Shown here one piece after another: positions 36,083-43,382 of a DNA stretch of 64,000 nucleotides (position 1 is its first letter; every line of letters begins with the position of its first letter). A program made the translations under genes and the position numbers. The DNA comes from Candidatus Contendobacter odensis Run_B_J11 (GTDB lineage Bacteria; Pseudomonadota; Gammaproteobacteria; Competibacterales; Competibacteraceae), in assembly GCF_000531125.1 (NCBI RefSeq), contig NZ_CBTK010000047.1:1-64000 (forward strand), in the 5' to 3' direction. Below the pieces are notes generated by a model. It was not told the origin of the DNA and made no database searches. It saw only the letters and a program-made list of their open reading frames with translations.

Positions 36083-37791
36083 CAAAAGGCCTTGACCCGA
36101 ACGATGGGCTGATTGTCAGCATCCACCAGATGAACCGCGCAAGCCAGACAGGGATCAAAGGAATGCACAGTGCGCAGCACCTCCAGCGGCAATTCGGGAT
36201 TAGCGACCGGATTATCCACCAGCGAGGCTTCATACGGCCCCATGCTATCGGCGTCGTCGCGTGGCCCAGCATTCCAGGTACTCGGCACCACCGCCTGATA
36301 ATTCTTGATCTTGCCGTTTTCGATCACGATCCAGTGCGATAGCACCCCGCGTGGCGCTTCGTGATAGCCGAAGCCGCGATTCTCGCCCTTGGGAAAAACC
36401 GGTCGGTTGAAGGTGTCGAAATCGCCCTTGGCGATGTTATTGACCAACAATTGCCACTGATTTTGCAGCGATTCCAGCAGCACTGCACAGCGCACCGCCC
36501 GCGCCGCAATCCGCCCGATGGTTGAATGCAGCGCCGCGACTGGAATGGGAGTTCCAGCCACGGTGCTGGCAATGTCCAACACCCGCTTCAAATGGCGTTG
36601 AGTCGGCTCGTGACCGGCGGCGACCATCGCCAGCACATTGGCCAGCGGCCCGACCTGCACCCGCTGGTTGTAAAAGGTCGGCGCTTTGACCCAGGAGTAT
36701 TTGCCGTCGTCCTGAAACGCGGTGTGATGCGGGTTGGTCTGGCCGTCGTAGGGATGACGCGCCCCGTCGCCGCCCTGATATTCATACCAGGCGTGTTTGA
36801 CGCTTTCCTTAACCCCATCACGGAAATAGCCGTCCTGATAACTGGTGATCGGCTTGAAACTGGAGAGATCGCCCTTGGCGATATAACCGCCGGGCAGCGC
36901 AAATTGGGTTCCCTTGCTATCCAGCGGCAAATCCGGCACCGACAGATAGTCGGTGATGCCGGCGCCGTGCCCGGTCCAGTCTGCATACAACGCGCCGACC
37001 GCCGCGACATCAGGCAGCAGCGCGCCATTGACGAATTCGCCGAGCTTATCGATCTCGGTCTTAATCGCGTAAAGCCGCTCCAGGGTCAGGGTGGACTGGC
37101 TGTCCGGGTTAATCGGATTAGCGACGCCGCCGACTGCGAGATTCTGAATATGCGGGGTCTTGCCGCCGAGAATGGCGACAATCCGGTTGGCGGTGCGCTG
37201 ATATTCCAACGCCTGTAAATAATGGGTCGCGGCCAGCAGATTGACTTCCGGCGGCAGCTTCATCGCCGGGTGACCCCAGTAGCCGCTGGCGAATACGCCC
37301 AATTGCCCGGTCCCTACAAAAGCTTTAAGTTTTTCCTGAATCTTGCGGATTTCCGGCAAGCTGTTATGCGGATAGTCCGGCGAAAGCGTGGCCCCCAGCT
37401 TGGCGGCGGCTTCGGGACTGGCCGATAACGCCGAGACAATATCCACCCAGTCCAGTGCGGTCAGTTGATAAAAATGCACGATATGATCGTGAATGCCGTG
37501 CGCCGTGATCATCATGTTGCGGATGTACTGGGCGTTCAGCGGCACTTCCAACCCCAGCGCATTTTCGACCGTGCGCACCGAGACAATGGCGTGAACCGTA
37601 GTGCAGACTCCGCAGATGCGCTGGGCGAACAGCCAGGCATCACGCGGATCACGGCCTTTGAGAATGGTCTCGATGCCGCGCCACATCTGCCCCGATGACC
37701 ATGCTTTAGTCACCTTGCCATTATCCACTTCGCAATCAATCCGCAGATGGCCTTCGATGCGAGTGATCGGGTCAATAGTGATTCGGGTCAC
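36082..37791 (-). CDS. hybC: [NiFe] hydrogenase large subunit (Hyb/Hyd-2 type)
   Basis: 569 residues; carries the NiFe(CN)2CO site. Ni ligand pairs: RICGVC (Cys60, Cys63) and DPCLACAVH (Cys548, Cys551). The 15-residue extension after His554 is the HybD cleavage tail. ITRIEGHLRID is the usual N-terminal family signature. GTG 37791 is chosen over far upstream codons because it overlaps the hybB stop (GTGA) and gives the standard N-terminus. Works with HybO as a membrane-bound, periplasmic uptake (possibly reversible) hydrogenase coupled to quinone through HybA/HybB. Confidence 0.95.
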   Translation of the reverse strand: MTRITIDPITRIEGHLRIDCEVDNGKVTKAWSSGQMWRGIETILKGRDPRDAWLFAQRICGVCTTVHAIVSVRTVENALGLEVPLNAQYIRNMMITAHGIHDHIVHFYQLTALDWVDIVSALSASPEAAAKLGATLSPDYPHNSLPEIRKIQEKLKAFVGTGQLGVFASGYWGHPAMKLPPEVNLLAATHYLQALEYQRTANRIVAILGGKTPHIQNLAVGGVANPINPDSQSTLTLERLYAIKTEIDKLGEFVNGALLPDVAAVGALYADWTGHGAGITDYLSVPDLPLDSKGTQFALPGGYIAKGDLSSFKPITSYQDGYFRDGVKESVKHAWYEYQGGDGARHPYDGQTNPHHTAFQDDGKYSWVKAPTFYNQRVQVGPLANVLAMVAAGHEPTQRHLKRVLDIASTVAGTPIPVAALHSTIGRIAARAVRCAVLLESLQNQWQLLVNNIAKGDFDTFNRPVFPKGENRGFGYHEAPRGVLSHWIVIENGKIKNYQAVVPSTWNAGPRDDADSMGPYEASLVDNPVANPELPLEVLRTVHSFDPCLACAVHLVDADNQPIVRVKAF

Positions 37792-38972
37792 AACAGCCTC
37801 CCATGGGATTGATTGGCGCTGCCGTGCAATATCGGCAGAGTTTTGATAAAGAACAGATACAACATGATTTCCAGGCAGACCACCCCGACCGTGATCATCA
37901 ACTCCGGGGCGGAGGGGAAATAGACCCAACCGTTACCGGGATCAACTGCCATCAGGTAAGCGTTAATTCGGTACAGCGAACCGCCCGCCAGCAAGCTAAC
38001 TGCGGCTAAAAAGCGCCAGCGCTGGCTGCCACGGCCGCCAGGTGACGCGAGAATGAACAGCGGTGCGAGGAACAGCGCGGTTTCAATCAGGAACAGACTA
38101 CTCAACCGATCCCCGGCGAAAACCAGATTCAGGTGTCCGCCCGCCAACAACGCGCCGAACCGGATTAGCAGGAACAGCGCCAGTAGCCCGGCGACGATTC
38201 GTGAGAGTGGCGTCAGCAATGCCGATTCGGAAGGCAACCGGAACGCCCGGCTGACCAAGGTAGACTCCAGCAGCACCACGCTGTAACCCATGGTCAGCGC
38301 CGAGATCAGGAACAGCAGCGGCAGCCAAGCGGTGTACCACAGTGGCGATAGCTTGGAACCCATCACCAGCAGCACCGAACCCAGCGATGATTGGTGCATG
38401 GTCGGCAGTAGCACGCCGAGACCGATAAAGACGAACATGTAGCGCTTCAAAAAAGCCTGAAATTTTTCCAGGTTGAACCGCTGTTTGAAGGCGGGTGGCA
38501 TCCGCTCCAGAAACACCGGCCAGAACTCGATCCACAGCACGGTGGTGTAGGCCATCACGCACAGCGCCACCTCGAAAATCACCGAATTCAACTGGGCATA
38601 CCACGGCATCAGCAGGTTGAAGGCGTTCCAGTAGCGCCCCAGGTCAATCATCACCGCCAGGCCGGCCAGGGTGTAGCCGAACACCCCACCGAGCAGGGCT
38701 GGCCGCATCAGCGGGTGATAAGTATTGCGGTTGAAAATATAGATCAGCAGCGCCATGGCATAACCACCACAGCCGAACGCGGTGCCGACCACGACATCTA
38801 TCGCTACCCAAACCCCCAGCGGATAGCCGTTGCTCATGTGGCTGACATCGCCGAGACCAAAAATGAACCGGCGCGCAATAAAGTACGCTCCGAGCAATAC
38901 GAAGAATCCGAGAATAAAAACTGGTTTGGTCAGAATCCGACCGCCAAGCGGCCGATGGGCAAGGGCGCTCAT
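37788..38972 (-). CDS. hybB: NrfD/PsrC-family membrane subunit HybB
   Basis: 394 residues, about ten membrane helices, no heme-binding CxxCH. Typical HybB features: PLGVWVAIDVVVGTAFGCGGYAMALL, AVMIDLGRYW, LPTMHQSSLGSVLLVMG. Acts as quinone-facing anchor taking electrons from HybA. Overlaps hybA by 4 nt (ATGA) and hybC by 4 nt, consistent with tight co-translation. This subunit set is the E. coli Hyd-2 (group 1c) arrangement rather than the cytochrome b (HyaC) arrangement. Confidence 0.92.
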   Translation of the reverse strand: MSALAHRPLGGRILTKPVFILGFFVLLGAYFIARRFIFGLGDVSHMSNGYPLGVWVAIDVVVGTAFGCGGYAMALLIYIFNRNTYHPLMRPALLGGVFGYTLAGLAVMIDLGRYWNAFNLLMPWYAQLNSVIFEVALCVMAYTTVLWIEFWPVFLERMPPAFKQRFNLEKFQAFLKRYMFVFIGLGVLLPTMHQSSLGSVLLVMGSKLSPLWYTAWLPLLFLISALTMGYSVVLLESTLVSRAFRLPSESALLTPLSRIVAGLLALFLLIRFGALLAGGHLNLVFAGDRLSSLFLIETALFLAPLFILASPGGRGSQRWRFLAAVSLLAGGSLYRINAYLMAVDPGNGWVYFPSAPELMITVGVVCLEIMLYLFFIKTLPILHGSANQSHGRLL

Positions 38973-39976
38973 GAGGATGGATCCTCGTCGTGGTGGGATT
39001 TGACGCCGCGTCGGGCCAGAAACACCAGTCCACCGAGCAGTGCCAGCGGCGCGATCATTCCCTTATATAAGGTGTGCTGCATCCCCTCCGACACTGCGGC
39101 GAACGAGTGGTCGGGCAAGGCGGGCAAACCCAGCTTTTCGTGCGGTACGCCGGTCAAATAGCGCACCTGAGTACCGCCGGATTCCTTTTCACCGTAGAGG
39201 TGCGGCTGATATTCGCCCAGTGGCGCTTCGTGGCTGGGGCGGTCGCCGCCCAGCTTGCCACGGGCAAAGGTGTACATCTCCCCCGGCTTGGCCGCCAGCC
39301 GCCGTTCCGCTTCAGCTTGCAAATCGGTCACCAGTCCAAACAGCGAGGCTCCGGTCGGGCACACGTCGCAACAGGCCGGCAGCTTGCCTTGCTTTTGCAA
39401 GTGGTTACAGAACTGGCACTTGGCAATCTGGCCGAAGGTCTCGTCGAACTGGTATTGCGGCACGTTGAACGGGCAGCCGTAAACGCAGTAGCGACAGCCG
39501 ATGCAAGCGTCCGGGTTATGGCTGACGATGCCGGTTTCCGGGTCCTTGCGCATTGCACTCACCGGACAGACCGAGATGCAGGAGGGATCGACGCAGTGCA
39601 GACAATGGCGCTTGACGAAAGCGTAACCGTCCTTTTCGCGATCCTTTTGCTCCATGGTGCCGTTCTGGTAGACCCGGATCACGTTCAAGGTATGACCGGA
39701 AATGTCCTCCGCCATGTCCCAGGTGCCCTCGCCCCAAGCGGCCAGATGTGCCGGCTGTTCGACCGGCATCCCGTTGGCCTGCTTGCAGGCGCTGACGCAG
39801 GCTTTGCAACCGACGCACAGGGTTGAGTCGTACAGCATCCCCACCGCTTTGGGCGGCAACTGCTTGGGTTCACGCGGACCAAACGGGGTCGCTTCCGCAA
39901 CCGGCGCGGCGACGGCAGTGACTGCACCAGCGGCAGCGCCACGCAAAAAGTTTCTGCGGCTCAAATCTATGCTCAT
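38969..39976 (-). CDS. hybA: Ferredoxin-like hydrogenase subunit HybA (4 x [4Fe-4S])
   Basis: 335 residues with a Tat signal (SRRNFLRGAAAGAV), four cysteine clusters (CVGCKACVSAC, CLHCVDPSCISVC, CIGCRYCVYGC, CQFC...CCDVC) and a C-terminal membrane helix (IAPLALLGGLVFLARRG). Relays electrons between the small subunit and HybB at the periplasmic side. It lies 12 nt downstream of hybO. Confidence 0.95.
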   Translation of the reverse strand: MSIDLSRRNFLRGAAAGAVTAVAAPVAEATPFGPREPKQLPPKAVGMLYDSTLCVGCKACVSACKQANGMPVEQPAHLAAWGEGTWDMAEDISGHTLNVIRVYQNGTMEQKDREKDGYAFVKRHCLHCVDPSCISVCPVSAMRKDPETGIVSHNPDACIGCRYCVYGCPFNVPQYQFDETFGQIAKCQFCNHLQKQGKLPACCDVCPTGASLFGLVTDLQAEAERRLAAKPGEMYTFARGKLGGDRPSHEAPLGEYQPHLYGEKESGGTQVRYLTGVPHEKLGLPALPDHSFAAVSEGMQHTLYKGMIAPLALLGGLVFLARRGVKSHHDEDPSS

Positions 39977-39988
39977 GGCATTCGCCTC

Positions 39989-41158
39989 TTACCGCTCGCT
40001 ATCGTGGCTGGAACCCGCCGCCGACTCATCCTTGCCGTCCATGCCGCGCAAAGCCATTGCCCCCGCGCCTACCGCCAATCCGGCCGCGCCGGCGATAATT
40101 GCTACCGCCGCTGGAGTGACGCCCTCGCCCTTGGTTGCGTCTACCGCCGGGAACGCGGTCGGCGGCGCGTAGGTTTTCACTCTGGAGAGGGCATGGAGTG
40201 GTTTGGTAAAGCCGACCCCTTCCTCGGTGCAGCCAAAGCAGGGATGACCGATACCCACCGGCCAGTTACCCTCACCGACATCACCGAAGCCAATCGCGGG
40301 ACAGTTGGCGTAGGTTTCCGGCCCCTTGCAGCCGATTTTGTAGAGACAGAAACCCTGGCGGTGGCCGAAATCGCCGAATTCCAGGGCGAAGCGGCCGGCG
40401 TCGAAGTGTGGGCGCCGCTCGCAGTTTTCGTGGATCAGTCGGCCATAGGCGAATCTCGGCCGGTTCTTCGAGTCCAGCTCCGGGGGCTTGCCGAAGGTCA
40501 GCAGGTAGAGAACGGTGGACAGGAAGTTGTAGGGATTGGGCGGGCAACCGGGAATGTTGACCACCGTCTTGCCGGGTAATACCGCATGAACTGATTGGGC
40601 ACCGGTCGGATTGGGATCGCTGGAGGGAATGCCGCCCCAGGAAGCGCAGGAGCCAATACCGATAATCACTGCGGCTCCTTCTGCCGCCTCGCGGACGGTT
40701 TCCAGAATTGGCCTACCGGCCACCATGCAGTAGATCCCGCCGTCTTTGGTCGGAATCGAGCCGTCTACCACCAGGATGTACTTGCCCCAGTTGGCCTTCA
40801 TCGATTGGGCGCGGTACGCCTCGGCCTGATGACCGGCTCCCGCGCACAACGCCTCGTGGTAATCGAGGGAAATCATGTCGAGGATCAGGGTTTCCAGCGT
40901 CGGATGGTAGGCGCGCAGCAGCGACTCGGTGCAGCCAGTGCATTCCTGCGCCGACAACCAGATGACTGGCGGTCGGGCGGGCGCGGTAGCCGCAGCCGCA
41001 ATGCGCAGGCCCATCATCGAGGACAGGCCCAAAGTGGCGGCAACGCCGGTGCAGTAGCTCAGGAATTCGCGGCGGGTGAGTCCGCCCAGCGCCCCCTGAT
41101 AACCGTCGAGGTCCTGAACCGTGCCTACCTCGATAGCGTGATCTTCGACCTGTTCCAT
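39989..41158 (-). CDS. hybO: [NiFe] hydrogenase small subunit (Hyd-2 type)
   Basis: 389 residues: Tat signal LTRREFLSY (Arg29-Arg30), proximal cluster motif ECTGCTES, GSCASWGG, IPGCPPNP, medial/distal cysteines including CLYKIGCKG and GHPCFGC, and a C-terminal membrane anchor (AAVAIIAGAAGLAVGAGAMA). The proximal motif is CTGC, without the extra cysteine of O2-tolerant enzymes (CTCC), so a standard oxygen-sensitive hydrogenase is inferred. ATG 41158 with AGGGGG upstream; the longer frame to 41233 would run over the FNR-like box. First structural gene of the operon. Confidence 0.93.
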   Translation of the reverse strand: MEQVEDHAIEVGTVQDLDGYQGALGGLTRREFLSYCTGVAATLGLSSMMGLRIAAAATAPARPPVIWLSAQECTGCTESLLRAYHPTLETLILDMISLDYHEALCAGAGHQAEAYRAQSMKANWGKYILVVDGSIPTKDGGIYCMVAGRPILETVREAAEGAAVIIGIGSCASWGGIPSSDPNPTGAQSVHAVLPGKTVVNIPGCPPNPYNFLSTVLYLLTFGKPPELDSKNRPRFAYGRLIHENCERRPHFDAGRFALEFGDFGHRQGFCLYKIGCKGPETYANCPAIGFGDVGEGNWPVGIGHPCFGCTEEGVGFTKPLHALSRVKTYAPPTAFPAVDATKGEGVTPAAVAIIAGAAGLAVGAGAMALRGMDGKDESAAGSSHDSER

Positions 41159-41192
41159 AAACGCGCCCCCTTGAAGGACTGAGTATTCATGA

Positions 41193-41233
41193 AATCTAGT
41201 AGGGCACGGGCGATCCGGTTTGATGATCGTCAA
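41193..41233 (-). promoter_or_regulatory. FNR-type class II promoter of the hyb operon
   Basis: TTGAT-GATC-GTCAA at 41220-41233 (minus strand TTGAC-GATC-ATCAA) matches the FNR consensus TTGAT-4N-ATCAA at 9 of 10 positions. On the minus strand a TAGATT -10 lies at 41198-41193, about 31 bp from the box centre, close to the spacing of activator sites centred at -41.5. Predicted start near 41186. Confidence 0.6.
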
Positions 41234-41268
41234 CTTTTGGAATTTTTTTCATCGGCGGTACCGCCCGC

Positions 41269-42003
41269 TTAATCCAGTCGCGACGGGCGCTGGATTTCCT
41301 GAACCAGCGAATGGGGCTGGGTCAGATGGACGGTGCGCCCGGAAAAACGGGCCAGGCCGTCTTCTTCCAGCCGACCGATGATTCGGGACAGGGTTTCGTG
41401 GCGAGTGCCAATCATGGAGGCGAGATCGCGCCGGGACAGCGGTAATTCCATGAACCGGCTGCCGTCGGTGGCGGTGCAGCCATGACGATTCATCAGCGCC
41501 AGCAGCAGATGAACAAATTTGCTGCGGTTGGACAGGGTTGCGTTCCGCATCAAGTGATCGTGGGCGGCGTCCAGGTCATTGGCGATCCGATGCAGAAATT
41601 GCTGTCCCAACGCCGGATTCCGGTCGAGCAAGGTCTTGACCACCGGTTTATCAATGAAGCAGATACGGCTGGGACCGAGGGCTTCAGCACTGTAACGACG
41701 CTTGGCGTCCAGCAGCAAACCCCGATAGCCCAGAGTATCGCCGGGATACGCCAGCCGGATCGGAATCACGTTGCCTTCGGCGTCGCTCTTGCGGATCGCG
41801 ACCGTGCCCGAAACCACACAGTAGAGGCCGTGACTCGGCTCGCCCATCGTGAACACTGATTCACCGGCCCGATAGTCCCGACTCTTGCGACTGCGGGCGA
41901 GCAATCGGGTTTCGGCCTCGTTCAAGACACTCCACTCGTTGCGTTGGCGCAGTGGGCAGCTTAAACAACTCGCACCGAGTGTCCCTTTACGTTGTTCTGC
42001 CAT
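41269..42003 (-). CDS. Crp/Fnr family transcriptional regulator
   Basis: A 244-residue regulator: N-terminal CLSCPLRQ (Cys13, Cys16), cyclic-nucleotide-binding-like beta-roll (GESVFTMGEPSHGLYCVVSGTVAI, PGDTLGYRGLL), dimerisation helix and C-terminal HTH (LSRRDLASMIGTRHETLSRIIGRLEEDG). The HTH keeps the E-xx-SR residues that read TTGAT half-sites in FNR. Only part of the FNR cysteine set is obvious, so Fe-S sensing is uncertain. ATG 42003 has AAGGAG upstream. It lies 110 bp upstream of hybO on the same strand, and FNR-like boxes precede both genes, suggesting local control of the hydrogenase. Confidence 0.88.
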   Translation of the reverse strand: MAEQRKGTLGASCLSCPLRQRNEWSVLNEAETRLLARSRKSRDYRAGESVFTMGEPSHGLYCVVSGTVAIRKSDAEGNVIPIRLAYPGDTLGYRGLLLDAKRRYSAEALGPSRICFIDKPVVKTLLDRNPALGQQFLHRIANDLDAAHDHLMRNATLSNRSKFVHLLLALMNRHGCTATDGSRFMELPLSRRDLASMIGTRHETLSRIIGRLEEDGLARFSGRTVHLTQPHSLVQEIQRPSRLD

Positions 42004-42024
42004 TGTCCGCTCTCCTTTAGTGGT

Positions 42025-42072
42025 TTTATATTGGCTGCTAATCATCCCGGTCTTTTGGTTAATCGCGATCAA
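42025..42072 (-). promoter_or_regulatory. FNR-like box and -10 upstream of the Crp/Fnr regulator
   Basis: TTAAT-CGCG-ATCAA at 42059-42072 matches TTGAT-4N-ATCAA with one difference. On the minus strand a TATAAA -10 lies at 42030-42025, 38 bp from the box centre. Suggests autoregulation or cross-regulation. Confidence 0.45.
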
Positions 42073-42122
42073 GTGCGATCTGATCTGAGCTTGAAAAGCA
42101 ATCTCTGAAACCGGAACTACAA

Positions 42123-42151
42123 TTGACTTGAAATATAGTTCAAATTCTGAT
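42123..42151 (+). promoter_or_regulatory. Candidate promoter for the cytochrome c gene
   Basis: TTGACT (5/6) at 42123-42128 and TCTGAT (4/6) at 42146-42151 with a 17-bp spacer. MITE copy B lies between this promoter and the gene. Confidence 0.4.
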
Positions 42152-42160
42152 CAAACGAAT

Positions 42161-42275
42161 CAGGACTTTCGCTTTCTGTCATTCCCGCGAAAGCGGGAAT
42201 CCAGTAAGCTACTGAAAAAATTGGATACCCGCTTTCGCGGGTATGACGAATTTAAGGGGCTTGGCGAAAGTCCTG
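42161..42275 (+). mobile_element. MITE-like element, copy B (115 bp)
   Basis: Terminal repeats CAGGACTTTCGCT and GGCGAAAGTCCTG (one mismatch) are flanked on both sides by CGAAT (42156-42160 and 42276-42280), a 5-bp target duplication. Same orientation and internal hairpins as copy A. One frame through it stays open into the cytochrome c gene, which invites a false N-terminal extension (SFPRKRESS...). Confidence 0.9.
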
Positions 42276-42304
42276 CGAATAAAACAACAGTGGGGAATTG
42301 CGAC

Positions 42305-42733
42305 ATGCGAGAGAAAAGAATTCAGCCGATGACAATGATCGTTATCACCGTACTGGTTTTAGGGGGGGCATGGTACGGGTTTACCCTGATGGCGCAACCG
42401 ACGCCGGGCAACGAACGCTATGCGGTCAAGCCGGCGGGTTGGGACAGTCCCGCCGGGAAGTGCGTGGTTTGCCACAGTCTGGAAAAAGGCGGTTCTACTC
42501 CGGTTGCACCCAGTCTGTGGGGGATTGTGGGGGCACCTAAAGGGGGGGCCAAAGGTTATGGCTACTCGCTCGCGCTGGCCAAAGCCGGCGGGGTGTGGAC
42601 CGAACACGATTTGGACGAGTATCTCACTGCCCCCAGCCGGTTCCTGCCCGGCACCACCAAGACCATTAGCGGCCTGCCGAATACTCAGGAGCGCGCCAAA
42701 GTCATCGCCTTCCTGGCGACGCTAAAGGATTGA
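42305..42733 (+). CDS. Membrane-anchored class I cytochrome c
   Basis: A 142-residue monoheme cytochrome: N-terminal uncleaved helix (MIVITVLVLGGAWYGFTLM), heme site CVVCH and a class I cytochrome domain with PSLWGIVG and LDEYLTAPSRFLPG, whose methionine ligand may be replaced or lie elsewhere (no canonical MxFxG in LPGTTKTISGLP). ATG 42305 has GGGGA upstream; starts back to 42128 would translate MITE copy B and are rejected. Probably an electron carrier on the periplasmic side of the inner membrane. Confidence 0.8.
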   Translation: MREKRIQPMTMIVITVLVLGGAWYGFTLMAQPTPGNERYAVKPAGWDSPAGKCVVCHSLEKGGSTPVAPSLWGIVGAPKGGAKGYGYSLALAKAGGVWTEHDLDEYLTAPSRFLPGTTKTISGLPNTQERAKVIAFLATLKD

Positions 42734-42742
42734 TGGTGGTGG

Positions 42743-42761
42743 AACGGGCATCCTGCCCGTT
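42743..42761 (+). terminator. Hairpin after the cytochrome c gene
   Basis: AACGGGCA (42743-42750), loop TCC, TGCCCGTT (42754-42761): a perfect 8-bp stem 10 nt after the stop. No U-run, so termination strength is doubtful. A second small dyad (CGGGC/GCCCG) follows near 42781-42795. Confidence 0.4.
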
Positions 42762-42804
42762 GTCCGTTCCAGATACGTGTCGGGCAAAGCGCCCGGTTTA
42801 TCCG

Positions 42805-43326
42805 TCAAGCGGCATCCTGCTTTACCCGAATCAGCGCGTCGGTGGCAAAGCCCAGCGCTTTCGCCTGCTGCACTAAGTTCTCCAGCACTGCCGGCGGCAA
42901 GTGCCGGGTTCGGGCCAGAATCCATAGATAATCCCGGCTGGGACCGCTGATCATGGCGTAGGAGTACTGTTCCCGATCCAGCGCAATGAGGTGATAACCG
43001 CCGTAAAATGGGCCGAAAAACGACACTTTTAGCGACCCCACCGTCGGTTCCCCGGTGAAATAAGCGCGACCTTCGGCCTCTTTCCAGACCCCGGCGCGGT
43101 CGTCGTAGCCCCGGTTCAATACCTTCACGCCGCCGTCGTCGCGCCGACTATAATGAGCATTAACCTGACTCAAGCCGCGCTCAAAGGAATGATCCAGCCG
43201 GGCTATTTCGTACCACTGGCCCAGATAGCGATCCAGTTCAAAACCGGTAATGGGGATCACCCCGGCGGGCGGCGCTACCGCGCAACCGCCCAGCATCATC
43301 AATAGGGAAAGCAGTAGTTTCTTCAT
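42805..43326 (-). CDS. blc: Outer-membrane lipocalin Blc
   Basis: A 173-residue lipoprotein: lipobox LGGC after a signal peptide, the lipocalin GxW motif in GQWYEIARLDHSFERG, then VKVLNRGYD, AYFTGEPTVGSLKVSFFGPFYGGYHLIALD and the LARTRHLPP end region. Bacterial lipocalins bind fatty acids or lysolipids at the outer membrane. It is divergent from the giant c-di-GMP gene and convergent with the cytochrome. Confidence 0.92.
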   Translation of the reverse strand: MKKLLLSLLMMLGGCAVAPPAGVIPITGFELDRYLGQWYEIARLDHSFERGLSQVNAHYSRRDDGGVKVLNRGYDDRAGVWKEAEGRAYFTGEPTVGSLKVSFFGPFYGGYHLIALDREQYSYAMISGPSRDYLWILARTRHLPPAVLENLVQQAKALGFATDALIRVKQDAA

Positions 43327-43382
43327 GGATGCGCAGAGATTCCCGATAGTGGTTTGTACTTGTCCGAGTTGAAAGTTTGACT

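Noticed and set aside
41246-41268. Terminator between the Crp/Fnr gene and hybO
   Set aside because: GGCGGTACCGCC forms a dyad, but on the minus strand it is followed by an A-run, not a U-run.
42128-42304. Open frame extending the cytochrome c gene 59 codons upstream
   Set aside because: The extension is a translation of MITE copy B (SFPRKRESS type peptide). The membrane anchor, the ribosome site and ATG 42305 give a normal cytochrome.
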